Part shown: piece by piece, positions 57,162 through 64,000 of the stretch
How positions within the stretch are numbered: the first letter of the stretch is position 1
How the letters are laid out: every line of letters begins with the position of its first letter
Assembly (NCBI GenBank): GCA_945878865.1
Contig: CAMCUD010000003.1
Coordinates: 1 to 64,000 of the forward strand
Length of the DNA stretch: 64,000 nucleotides
From: Bifidobacterium breve
GTDB taxonomy: Bacteria > Actinomycetota > Thermoleophilia > Solirubrobacterales > Solirubrobacteraceae
Direction: 5' to 3'
Program-made: the position numbers and the translations under genes
Notes under the pieces: generated by a model
What the model was told of the DNA's origin: nothing
Seen by the model: only the letters and a program-made list of their open reading frames with translations
Database searches by the model: none

Positions 57162-59351
57162 GTGCTGTCCCTACGTTCCGCCGGCGCGGCGGTCGCCGCG
57201 GTCTCGGCGCTGGCCGGGCCCGCGTCCGCCCTCGCCGGGCCGCTGGCCGACGCCCCCGTGGCTCGGTGCCTGACCGGCAACCCGGCCGACCTGACCGACG
57301 ACCCGCTCGTCGTCCTCGAACGCAACGAGCAGTTCGCGCCGACGATCGGCAGTTCGAACATCAACGCCCAGACGTCGAACGGCCGGATGGCGGCCGGCAT
57401 CGCCGCCGACGGCACGCTCACGACCCTGCGGTGGCCGTCGACGATGTCCTACCAGCAGCTCAAGCACTACTCACCCGATTCGCGGGCACCCCGCGCGGGG
57501 GCTGCGGCGAACGAGGGCGTCGTCCTCGGGCTCGTCGTCAACGGCGGGACCCGCTGGCTGCGCGACTTCCCGCAGCAGACCCAGAGGTACGTCGATGACG
57601 CCAGCGACGAGGTCGAGACGACGTTCACCGACAGCGCGCTCGGGCTGACTGTGACGGTGCGCCAAGTGGTCGGCGGCGACGTCGACGCCTACGTCCAGCG
57701 GGTGACCGTGCAGCGCACGTCGGGCAACGTCACCCCGACGGCGCTCATGGCGTTCGAGAATCTCAGCCTGAACAACTCCAACGTCCCGGCGATTCCCGGC
57801 ACGGACGGCTGCTCCCAGGAGCTCAGCCTCGACAAGGCCCGCTACGACTGGGGCACAGGCGCCATCGTGCACTGGCTGACGGGCAACGACCTCTCGACCG
57901 GCGACCCCGCGAACATCGCGATCGCGATGGGGGTCGGCGGGGGCGTGGACGACTGGCAGGTCGCCGCCGACGCCAAGGACGATCCGCTGGGCCTGCTGCC
58001 CGGCTGGACGTACGACGCGTACCGCGACGCCGCTGACGGCAACCTCAGCCGCGGCGGCTCGTACAACGGCCAGACGACGGGCGCGCTGCGCGCGCCGCTG
58101 TCCTTCAGCGGCAACGTCGCGACGCGGGACGTCGCGCTCGCGGGCGGCAGCACGCAGACCGCTGCGCTGACCACGCTGACGTCCGCGCTCGGCCGCGGGC
58201 AGGCCGCGGTCGCCGCGCAGAAGAAGCAGTCGCTCGCCCCGATCATGGCCGCCGCGCCGTTGCCGCCCACCACGGACGCGAGGGAGCTGCGGCTCGCCAA
58301 GCGCGCCGTCGTCCTGCTGAACACGTCGCAGGCGCCGTCCGGCGCGATCCCGGCGGCGATCAGCGTGCAGCCGCCGTACGCCGAGGACTGGCCGCGCGAC
58401 GGCATGTACTTCGACGAGGCGCTCGACCTCATGGGCGCCCACGACAAGGTCACCGCCCACAAGCGGTTCTACATCCGCACGCAGCGGCGCCCCGGGTTCG
58501 CGCCGGTCGGCGACGTGGGGATCCCGATGGGCAGCTGGGCGATGAACATGTACGACACCGGCGTCGTCTCAGGGCCGATTCCGTACGAGATCGACGAAAC
58601 CGGATTCGGCGGATGGGGGCTGTGGAGCCACTACCAGCACACCGGTGACCGCGCGTACCTCGACGAGGCCTGGCCGGCGATCAAGCGCGCCGCCGAGCAC
58701 TTCGTGACGTGCAAGGACACGCAGACGAATCTGCAGTGCCGGTCCACCGAGGACGACAACCTCGACATCGGCAACCAGCAGACCGTCGCGGGAGCGATCC
58801 CCGGGTGGCTCGCGCTGAAGGCCGGCGCGCAGGCCGCCGCAGTCGTCGGGGACGCTACGGCGCAGGCGCGCTTCGCGGCGCGCCGGGACGAGCTGGCGGC
58901 CGCGATCGACGCGCACCTGTGGGACGAGTCGAAGGGCTGGTACGCGGGCATGGACGTCCCGGCGATCCGCAAGGTCGTCACGTACGTCGGCTGGCCCGAG
59001 CCCTTCAAGCCGGCCACGGACACGCGGATGCAGCGCCACGCCGACGCGACCTGGGCAGCGTTCGCCCCGAGCTTCGACGTCCCCGCGCCGGGCGGCCGCA
59101 CCGCCGGGTTCTACGACGGGCTCGCGCTCATCGCGCTGGCGGACCAGTGGCGCGGAGACCCCGTGAAGATGGATCGCCTCAAGCGGGGCCTGCGGTGGAT
59201 CGCCACGACGCAGGCCACCGCCGACACGGGGCTGCTGGGGGAGAACTGGATCGTCCGTGACGGCGCCGTCAAGACCATCACGGCGATCCCGCAGCTCTGG
59301 CAGCACGCGCTGTTCTACCTCGCATCGCTGGAGGTCTACGGCGCGGCGTGA
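57162..59351 (+). CDS. secreted glycoside hydrolase family 15-like (glucoamylase-type) protein
   Basis: 729 residues with a signal peptide (about 1-28). An N-terminal beta-sandwich (50-300) precedes an alpha/alpha-barrel catalytic domain. The GH15 landmarks are EDWPRDGMYFDEALDLMG (substrate-binding W-x-R-D), PYEIDETGFGGWGLWSHYQHTGD (first catalytic acid near DETG) and IPQLWQHALFYLASLEVYG at the C-terminus. It probably hydrolyses starch-like or other alpha-glucans outside the cell. GGAGG five bases before the GTG supports the start. It is under the divergent TetR operator. Confidence 0.85.
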   Translation: MLSLRSAGAAVAAVSALAGPASALAGPLADAPVARCLTGNPADLTDDPLVVLERNEQFAPTIGSSNINAQTSNGRMAAGIAADGTLTTLRWPSTMSYQQLKHYSPDSRAPRAGAAANEGVVLGLVVNGGTRWLRDFPQQTQRYVDDASDEVETTFTDSALGLTVTVRQVVGGDVDAYVQRVTVQRTSGNVTPTALMAFENLSLNNSNVPAIPGTDGCSQELSLDKARYDWGTGAIVHWLTGNDLSTGDPANIAIAMGVGGGVDDWQVAADAKDDPLGLLPGWTYDAYRDAADGNLSRGGSYNGQTTGALRAPLSFSGNVATRDVALAGGSTQTAALTTLTSALGRGQAAVAAQKKQSLAPIMAAAPLPPTTDARELRLAKRAVVLLNTSQAPSGAIPAAISVQPPYAEDWPRDGMYFDEALDLMGAHDKVTAHKRFYIRTQRRPGFAPVGDVGIPMGSWAMNMYDTGVVSGPIPYEIDETGFGGWGLWSHYQHTGDRAYLDEAWPAIKRAAEHFVTCKDTQTNLQCRSTEDDNLDIGNQQTVAGAIPGWLALKAGAQAAAVVGDATAQARFAARRDELAAAIDAHLWDESKGWYAGMDVPAIRKVVTYVGWPEPFKPATDTRMQRHADATWAAFAPSFDVPAPGGRTAGFYDGLALIALADQWRGDPVKMDRLKRGLRWIATTQATADTGLLGENWIVRDGAVKTITAIPQLWQHALFYLASLEVYGAA

Positions 59352-59358
59352 CGCGCCG
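59339..59358. terminator. hairpin at the end of the GH15 gene
   Basis: CGGCGCG (59339-59345) and CGCGCCG (59352-59358) form a 7-bp stem. The loop contains the GH15 stop codon and the hairpin abuts the convergent ferritin-like stop at 59359, so it can end both transcripts. Confidence 0.5.
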
Positions 59359-59973
59359 TCACCCCTGGATGAGGGGCGCGACGGCCTTGTTGACCTGCGC
59401 GGTCGTCATCGGCGTGTCGAACGCCTTCGGCGCCGGTGACTGATCGCGCAGGAGCCGGATCACCGCGGCGTGCCGCGCCTCCACCTGCACGATGGAGCCG
59501 GCCGCCGCGAGGACCTCCTTGCTGGAGATCGACGGGCCGGCGCCGTTGTACGCGCTCACGCCGGTGTCCTCCAGCGTCTGGGCGAGCTTGAGGAAGCTCG
59601 CCTCGTCGGTGACGCCGAAGTCGAATGACGGCTTCTTCGCGGGCGTGCCGCCGAGGTCCTTGATCGTGCCCATCAGGGCCTCGACGTGCTCGGCCTCCTC
59701 GGCGCCGAAGCGCTTGGCCTGCGAGCGAACGTCACGCGAGAGCTTCAGCTCGGCGCCGCGCTCGTAGAACGCCGTCTCGAGGAACTCGAGCGTCAGCGCG
59801 AAGTTCAGGACGTCGACGTCACCCATCTTGCCCTGGGCGAACGCGCGGCGCACGAACGGCGAGACCGCGGTCGCGCCGTAGACCGCGCCGGCCGCCATCG
59901 CGCCGCGCAGCAGCAGGGCGTGGCGGGACATGCTCTGGACCTCGACGGTCTCGAGGGGGTGGGGCTGGGACAT
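59359..59973 (-). CDS. ferritin-like domain protein, exported
   Basis: 204 residues. An N-terminal export signal (MSRHALLLRGAMAAGAVYGATAVSPFVRRAFAQ; a single Arg rather than a clear twin-Arg) is followed by a four-helix ferritin-like domain: DVDVLNFALTLEFLETAFYERG, EEAEHVEALMGTIKDLGG, SFLKLAQTLEDTGVSAYNG and VQVEARHAAVIRLLRD. The Glu/His pattern could bind a di-iron centre. This belongs to the Ferritin_2-like family with unknown physiological role. AAAGGAG seven bases before the ATG is strong. It is the downstream member of a tandem pair. Confidence 0.8.
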   Translation of the reverse strand: MSQPHPLETVEVQSMSRHALLLRGAMAAGAVYGATAVSPFVRRAFAQGKMGDVDVLNFALTLEFLETAFYERGAELKLSRDVRSQAKRFGAEEAEHVEALMGTIKDLGGTPAKKPSFDFGVTDEASFLKLAQTLEDTGVSAYNGAGPSISSKEVLAAAGSIVQVEARHAAVIRLLRDQSPAPKAFDTPMTTAQVNKAVAPLIQG

Positions 59974-59986
59974 GGTCAGGGCTCCT

Positions 59987-60622
59987 TTACGGGGTGACGA
60001 TGAAGGGCTTGACGGCCTCGAGCACCTGGCTCTCGGGCGCGGGCTTGGCGAACGCGCCGTCCGGCGTCGCCGTCTTGCCGAGGAGGTGGTTGAGGGCCGC
60101 GGCGTGGCGGGCCTCCACGGAATGGATCGAGAGCGCCGCGGCGAGCACCTCATCGCTCTGGATCTCCGGGGCCTTGCCGAGGTACGCGGCGGCGCCGAGG
60201 TTCTCGACCGTGGCGGCGAGGTCGAGGACCTTGGCGCGGCTCTCAAGCGGGAACTGGGTCTTCGGCGCGTCGACCGGTGTGCCGCCGAGCTTCTCGATGG
60301 TGCCCTTCAGCGCCTCGACGTGCTGGGCTTCGGTGTCGCCGAACTTCTTGGCGAGCTCGAGCTCCCGGCCCTTGAGGAGGTCGGCGGCGACGACCTTGTC
60401 GTAGAAGTCCGCCTCGAGGTACTCCAGCGTCAGCGCGTAGTTGAGGATGGCGAGGTCGCCGTCCATCGACGCCGTCGTCGTCGTCCGAGGGGCGGCGGTG
60501 GACGCGCCTTCGTCGTCATCTCCGCAGGCGGCGAGCAGCGCCGCGCTCCCGGCGACACCTCCGGCGCCGGCGACCTTGAGGAAGTGCCTGCGCGAGCCGC
60601 GCAGGCGGGTGGGGGTGGCCAC
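59987..60622 (-). CDS. ferritin-like domain lipoprotein, Tat signal
   Basis: 211 residues from GTG 60622, which has AAAGGA upstream; ATG 60646 is an alternative, 8 residues longer. The N-terminus has a twin-arginine motif (GSRRHFLKVAG) and a lipobox (LLAACGDDD), so it is exported folded and lipid-anchored. The ferritin-like helices are LAILNYALTLEYLEADFYDK, DTEAQHVEALKGTIEKLGG, VLDLAATVENLGAAAYLGK and IHSVEARHAAALNHLLGK. Sequence and length show it is a paralogue of the adjacent gene. A folded metal-cofactor protein exported by Tat fits a metal-binding role outside the cell. Confidence 0.82.
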   Translation of the reverse strand: MATPTRLRGSRRHFLKVAGAGGVAGSAALLAACGDDDEGASTAAPRTTTTASMDGDLAILNYALTLEYLEADFYDKVVAADLLKGRELELAKKFGDTEAQHVEALKGTIEKLGGTPVDAPKTQFPLESRAKVLDLAATVENLGAAAYLGKAPEIQSDEVLAAALSIHSVEARHAAALNHLLGKTATPDGAFAKPAPESQVLEAVKPFIVTP

Positions 60623-60750
60623 GATGGGTCCTTTCGTCGAGGTCATCCCTCAGGACTTCCATCGCGGCGCGCCGCACGGTTCACCTCGATGAGGGGCGAC
60701 GCGCCAGGCCGGCGCCGCGCGGTCACGCGGCCCCGGCCTGCGGGCGACGC

Positions 60751-61290
60751 TCAGGCCGTGGTGTCCACACCGAGCCCCGAGCGCAGCGACCACGTGCGGT
60801 CCTGACCGTAGGCGCTTGCGGCGCTGCTGCCGAGCAGGTCGTCGAGGCCGCCGAGGCCCGACTTCAGCTGCTCGAGCAGCGACGCCTCGTCGGTGCCGAG
60901 CAGCTCGGCCAGTGTCGACAGCCGGTCCTGGCTGCTGGTTGCGCTGTCCGTACCGTTCGGTGGCGGGCCGGGCGGCGGGCCCTGTGGCCTCGTGCCGTCG
61001 GCGATGTGCTCGGCCATCGCGGCGAGGCCCTCCGGGGGCTCCGGCGCGTCGGCGGGCTTGGCCTCCTGCAGGCCCCGGCTGACGGCGTCCAGCAGGTCCT
61101 GCCGGTCGACGCCCTTGTCGGCGGCAAGCTCGCTGAGGGTCGAGCCGCCCTTGAGCTGCTGCTGCAGCGAGGCGACGTCGGTGCCGAGCAGGTCGGCGAC
61201 GGGCTGCATCGCCGCGGTCATGTCGGGCCGGTGGCGGCCCGACGGGGTGACCTGAGTCGTGGCGCTCGACGCGCCGATGGCTCCGATCAT
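60751..61290 (-). CDS. secreted or cytoplasmic repeat protein of unknown function
   Basis: 179 residues, Pro- and Gly-rich in the middle (RPQGPPPGPPPNG). Two copies of a helical motif, ADLLGTDVASLQQQLKGGSTLSELAADKGVDRQDLL and AELLGTDEASLLEQLKSGLGGLDDLLG, resemble short modules seen in many exported actinobacterial proteins. No signal peptide is clear. AAAGGAGG five bases before the ATG makes the start secure. The function is unknown. Confidence 0.6.
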   Translation of the reverse strand: MIGAIGASSATTQVTPSGRHRPDMTAAMQPVADLLGTDVASLQQQLKGGSTLSELAADKGVDRQDLLDAVSRGLQEAKPADAPEPPEGLAAMAEHIADGTRPQGPPPGPPPNGTDSATSSQDRLSTLAELLGTDEASLLEQLKSGLGGLDDLLGSSAASAYGQDRTWSLRSGLGVDTTA

Positions 61291-61335
61291 CCGGTCCTCC
61301 TTTCTAAGGGGTCGGACCGGTGATCGACGACGGAG

Positions 61336-61362
61336 CCGGGCCGATCCAGTGGACCGGCCCGG
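61336..61362 (-). terminator. hairpin beyond the exported repeat-protein gene
   Basis: CCGGGCCG (61336-61343) and CGGCCCGG (61355-61362) form an 8-bp stem, about 48 bases after the stop of the minus-strand gene at 61410. Confidence 0.4.
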
Positions 61363-61409
61363 TTCTTCGAGAGCTCTTCGCCAGGTCTTCGACTGCCTGG
61401 ACGGACGGG

Positions 61410-62084
61410 CTACGGGATCTGGTTCGGCACGCAGATCGCGTAGGCGCGGAGGATCCGGTCGGTCCCCGTCACGTTGCGGCCGGCGACCGTCCAGCCGCTC
61501 GCCGCGGCGGTGCCGGGCTGGGCGGGCGACGGCATCGAGGCCGACAGGAACGCGCGGTCGAGCGCCGTCGGGTCGTTGCCGCCGTTGAGGACCGGGATGA
61601 GCCACGCACCGCCGCCGCCGATCGCCCGCTCACCGGTCGGGCAGTTCGCGGTGATCTGCGCCGGGGTGCCGCCGGCCGCGCCGGAGACGGGCGCGGTCTG
61701 CTCGGTGACGAACCGCGTCTGGGCCGGCATGACGCCCTGGAGCGTGGACTCGTTGACGTCGTTGCCGGTCAGCGAGTTGTCCTTGACGTCCTCGCCGGTG
61801 AGCGAGTCGTTCTGCACGTCGGCGCTGGTGACCGAGCCGTCGAGCAACTTCAGGGAGTTCACCTGACCGTCGCCGATCTTGTCCGCCGTGACGCTGCCGA
61901 ACGCGAGGTCGAGGCTGCCCACCACGCCGTTCTTGATGTCGGAGCTGTTGACCGCCGCGGTGCGGATGTCGTTCTTGTCGATGCTGTTCTTGCCGGGGAG
62001 CGCCGAGGCGGGGCCGGCGAGGCCGAGCACGAGCGCGCCGGTGGCCAGAAGCAGGCCGGGGGAACGGCGGGAGATGGAGCGCAT
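61410..62084 (-). CDS. exported protein with degenerate decapeptide repeats
   Basis: 224 residues. The signal peptide (SPGLLLATGALVLGLAGPASA) precedes about ten short repeats of the type NSIDKNDIRTAAVNSSDIKNG and NDSLTGEDVKDNSLTGND, which probably form a beta-helix-like rod. The remainder is a beta-rich globular region with a cysteine pair (NCPTGERAIGGGGAW and YAICVP). The repeat style recurs in Thermoleophilia surface proteins. Function unknown. AGGAGGA precedes the ATG. Confidence 0.7.
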   Translation of the reverse strand: MRSISRRSPGLLLATGALVLGLAGPASALPGKNSIDKNDIRTAAVNSSDIKNGVVGSLDLAFGSVTADKIGDGQVNSLKLLDGSVTSADVQNDSLTGEDVKDNSLTGNDVNESTLQGVMPAQTRFVTEQTAPVSGAAGGTPAQITANCPTGERAIGGGGAWLIPVLNGGNDPTALDRAFLSASMPSPAQPGTAAASGWTVAGRNVTGTDRILRAYAICVPNQIP

Positions 62085-62287
62085 GGTGGTCCTCCTGGGG
62101 AGATGGTGATGAGGTGCCGCTTCCCAGGTTCCGCCCCGCCGGCTCCGCGGTCCGTCCGCGCCGCGCCGCTCCGTACGTCGCCTTGGCGACAGTTCTTCGA
62201 CGCCTCTTCGTTTGGGCTGGCGATCGTCTTACGGGGCCGTGGTGGCATGGTCGCGCTCGTGTCATCCGGAGTGAGGAGTCCACCCCC

Positions 62288-63769
62288 GTGTTCTTTGTTC
62301 AGTACGTCTTCGCCGAGTTGCGGCGCCGGTCCGGCAGGACCGTGCTGACCGCGCTCGGCCTCGGCGTCGGCGTCGCGCTGGTGGTCTGCGTGGGCGCGCT
62401 CTCCCAAGGCCTCGACGACGCCCAGGACAAGGTGCTGCGCCCGCTGACCGGCGTCGGCACCGACATGAGCGTCGCCCGGCCGGTCGAGATCAGCCAGACA
62501 TCCGGCGGCGGCCAGGGGTTCGGTCCCGGCGCCGGCCTCTCGGCCGAAGAGCGGGCGCAGCTGCGGGCCGAGAACGGCGGCGCCCGGCTGGCGCTGCGCA
62601 ACCTCGGCGACCCGGGCGAGTCGTTCAGCACCGACAACTTCGTCAGCACCGCGCAGCTGAGCTTCCCGGCGACGGAGGTCGGGAAGATCGCCGGTATGGA
62701 CGGCGCGAAGGCCGCCGCCGGCGGGCTGACGCTCTCGGCGGTGCACGCCGAGGGCACCGTGCCGGAGAGCACCGGCAACCGGTTCGGCATGCCGGGCGGC
62801 GGCGGGCCGCCCGAAGACCTCCAGATCGACAACCGCACGGTCACCGGCGTCGAACCGGCGCAGCCCGACCTCGGCGGGGTCACCCGCGGGCAGCTTGCGG
62901 CGGGCCGGTGGTTCGACCCGCGCAGCAGGCCCTACGAGGCGATCCTCACCGAGTCCTACGCCAAGCGCGAGGACCTCGGGGTCGGCGACACGTTCGACAT
63001 GGATGGCCACACGTTCACGGTCGTCGGCCTCTCCGAGCCGCCGATCGGCGGACAGGCCTCCGACATGTACGTCGAGCTGAAGACCCTCCAGCGGCTCTCC
63101 GATCGCGAGGGCCGGGTCAACACGGTCTACGTCCGCGCGGACGACGCCGACGCGGTCGCGCCATTGCAGCGGGAGATCGCCGCGTCGTTTGACGGCGCGA
63201 AGGTCACGACCGCCGGCGATCTGGCCGACCGGGTCGGCGGCTCGCTCGTCGACGCGAAGAACCTCTCGGGCAAGCTGGGCACCGCGCTCATCGTCATCGG
63301 GCTGCTCGCCTCGGTCGCGATCGCGTCGCTGCTGACCCTGTCGTCGGTGACGAAGCGCGTCCGCGAGCTCGGCACGCTCAAGGCGCTCGGCTGGCGGCAG
63401 CGGCTCGTCGTGCGCCAGGTGGCCGGCGAGTCGCTCGCGCAGGGCGCGCTCGGCGCCGTCGCCGGGATCGTGCTGGGGATCGGGGGCGCGGCGCTGATCT
63501 CGGCGTTCGGGCCCACGCTCGAGGCCAGCGTCGCCGCGCCGGAGCAGGCGGCCGGCGCGTTGCCAGGGCCGCCCGGCATCGCCGGCGGGTTCGGGGTGGG
63601 CGCGATCACCTCCGGCACCGAGAAGGTCGCGCTCGACGCGCCGGTCGATCCCCGGCTCATCGCACTCGCCGTCGGGCTCGCCCTGCTCGGCGGCCTGCTC
63701 GCCGGGGCCGTCGGCGGCCTGCGTGCGAGCCGCCTGCGCCCCGCCGATGCCCTGCGCCACATCGACTGA
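62288..63769 (+). CDS. ABC transporter permease, MacB/FtsX family
   Basis: 493-residue permease with an N-terminal helix ([29 protein letters not shown]), a large external MacB-like domain (about 50-330), then three more membrane helices ([41 protein letters not shown] and [36 protein letters not shown]). The RPADALR C-terminus is typical. It couples ATP use on the inside to movement or export of a substrate outside the membrane. GTG 62288 has GAGGAG nine bases upstream. The next gene encodes its ATPase. Confidence 0.85.
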   Translation: MFFVQYVFAELRRRSGRTVLTALGLGVGVALVVCVGALSQGLDDAQDKVLRPLTGVGTDMSVARPVEISQTSGGGQGFGPGAGLSAEERAQLRAENGGARLALRNLGDPGESFSTDNFVSTAQLSFPATEVGKIAGMDGAKAAAGGLTLSAVHAEGTVPESTGNRFGMPGGGGPPEDLQIDNRTVTGVEPAQPDLGGVTRGQLAAGRWFDPRSRPYEAILTESYAKREDLGVGDTFDMDGHTFTVVGLSEPPIGGQASDMYVELKTLQRLSDREGRVNTVYVRADDADAVAPLQREIAASFDGAKVTTAGDLADRVGGSLVDAKNLSGKLGTALIVIGLLASVAIASLLTLSSVTKRVRELGTLKALGWRQRLVVRQVAGESLAQGALGAVAGIVLGIGGAALISAFGPTLEASVAAPEQAAGALPGPPGIAGGFGVGAITSGTEKVALDAPVDPRLIALAVGLALLGGLLAGAVGGLRASRLRPADALRHID

Positions 63770-63780
63770 GGACCGGATCC

Positions 63781-64000
63781 ATGACCACAGAGACCATCAC
63801 ACCCGTCTACGAGCTCGTCGGCGTCAGCCGCGCATACGGCGCCGGCGACGCGGAGGTGCACGCCCTGCGCGTCGTGCCCCTCCGCGTCGACCCCGGCGAG
63901 TTCGTCGCCGTCGTCGGGCCGAGCGGCTCGGGCAAGACGACGCTGCTGCAGCTCCTCGGCGCGCTCGACCGGCCGACGTCCGGGCAGGTGCGCTTCGAGG
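63781..64000 (+). CDS. ABC transporter ATP-binding protein (partial, MacB/LolD type)
   Basis: Only the first 73 residues are in the window; the gene continues past 64000. [64 protein letters not shown] shows the Walker A motif GPSGSGKTT and the [10 protein letters not shown] segment of the MacB/LolD subfamily. The start is 11 bases after the permease stop, so the pair forms one transporter. Confidence 0.85.
   Translation, partial: MTTETITPVYELVGVSRAYGAGDAEVHALRVVPLRVDPGEFVAVVGPSGSGKTTLLQLLGALDRPTSGQVRFE

Noticed and set aside
1-64000. tRNA, rRNA, CRISPR array, insertion sequence or prophage genes
   Set aside because: I looked for TPsiC-arm motifs, spaced direct repeats, transposase or integrase proteins and phage proteins and saw none I could support.

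Overview
The window is very GC-rich, densely coded DNA from the chromosome of an actinobacterium. The closest fit is the class Thermoleophilia (order Solirubrobacterales, for example Conexibacter or Baekduia relatives). This is inferred from codon bias towards G/C at third positions, a RadA-DisA-CarD-IspD block, ClpC with UVR and two AAA modules, DtxR/IdeR-type iron boxes, a helix-turn-helix cyclase, and exported proteins of a lineage-typical kind at 39278-39928 and 61410-62084. I see no tRNA, rRNA, CRISPR array, transposase or prophage. Almost everything reads as ordinary chromosomal housekeeping and metabolism.

Layout. 1-4148: TerC, a MASE1-GGDEF-EAL phosphodiesterase and two unknown genes. 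4199-9845: an acyl-CoA dehydrogenase, a PadR regulator, an AlkZ-like winged-helix protein, and a fatty-acid oxidation operon whose 3-hydroxyacyl-CoA dehydrogenase/enoyl-CoA hydratase is split over two overlapping frames and followed by a sirtuin. 9842-14714: an SRPBCC/ArsR pair with its operators, a HAD phosphatase, an unknown gene and a large cell-wall hydrolase. 15091-17145: two phasin-like proteins around a nucleoside phosphorylase, and a small conserved unknown. 17166-22376: a structured leader, a MerR-type nucleotidyl cyclase, tilS, hpt and ftsH. 22400-24980: folate genes (folP, folB, folK) with a thioesterase inside. 24977-28424: a glutathione transferase-like protein, coaX, an HxlR/AhpD-like pair and a tRNA dihydrouridine synthase. 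28510-34314: greA, lysS, a secreted protein and clpC. 34373-40969: regulators, a thioredoxin reductase-like enzyme, a frameshifted TolB-like surface protein, a LysR regulator and small exported genes. 40974-45659: an iron-siderophore uptake system with three iron boxes. 45780-51684: radA, disA, carD, ispD, a PHP phosphatase and ispF. 51699-56285: two membrane glycosyltransferases and a FAD enzyme of the UDP-galactopyranose mutase type. 56300-62084: a 129-base inverted-repeat element, TetR, a secreted glucoamylase-like GH15 enzyme, two ferritin-like exported proteins and two exported repeat proteins. 62288-64000: a MacB/FtsX-type ABC exporter that runs off the end.

Gene organisation. Eight neighbouring gene pairs overlap as ATGA or GTGA, indicating translational coupling, and most convergent pairs overlap or nearly touch at their 3' ends. 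More than twenty starts have a TAnnnT-like -10 hexamer only 6-10 bases upstream and no ribosome binding site. Many transcripts here are therefore probably leaderless, and I used this pattern to choose several starts.

The most unusual items are the split beta-oxidation enzyme, the probable ATT start of carD, the iron boxes that contain the -10 hexamers, the structured leader before the MerR-cyclase gene, the 142-base folP/folB overlap, the 23-bp inverted repeats at 56300-56428, and the one-base frameshift in the TolB-like gene. I did not find a convincing wholly new multi-gene system.
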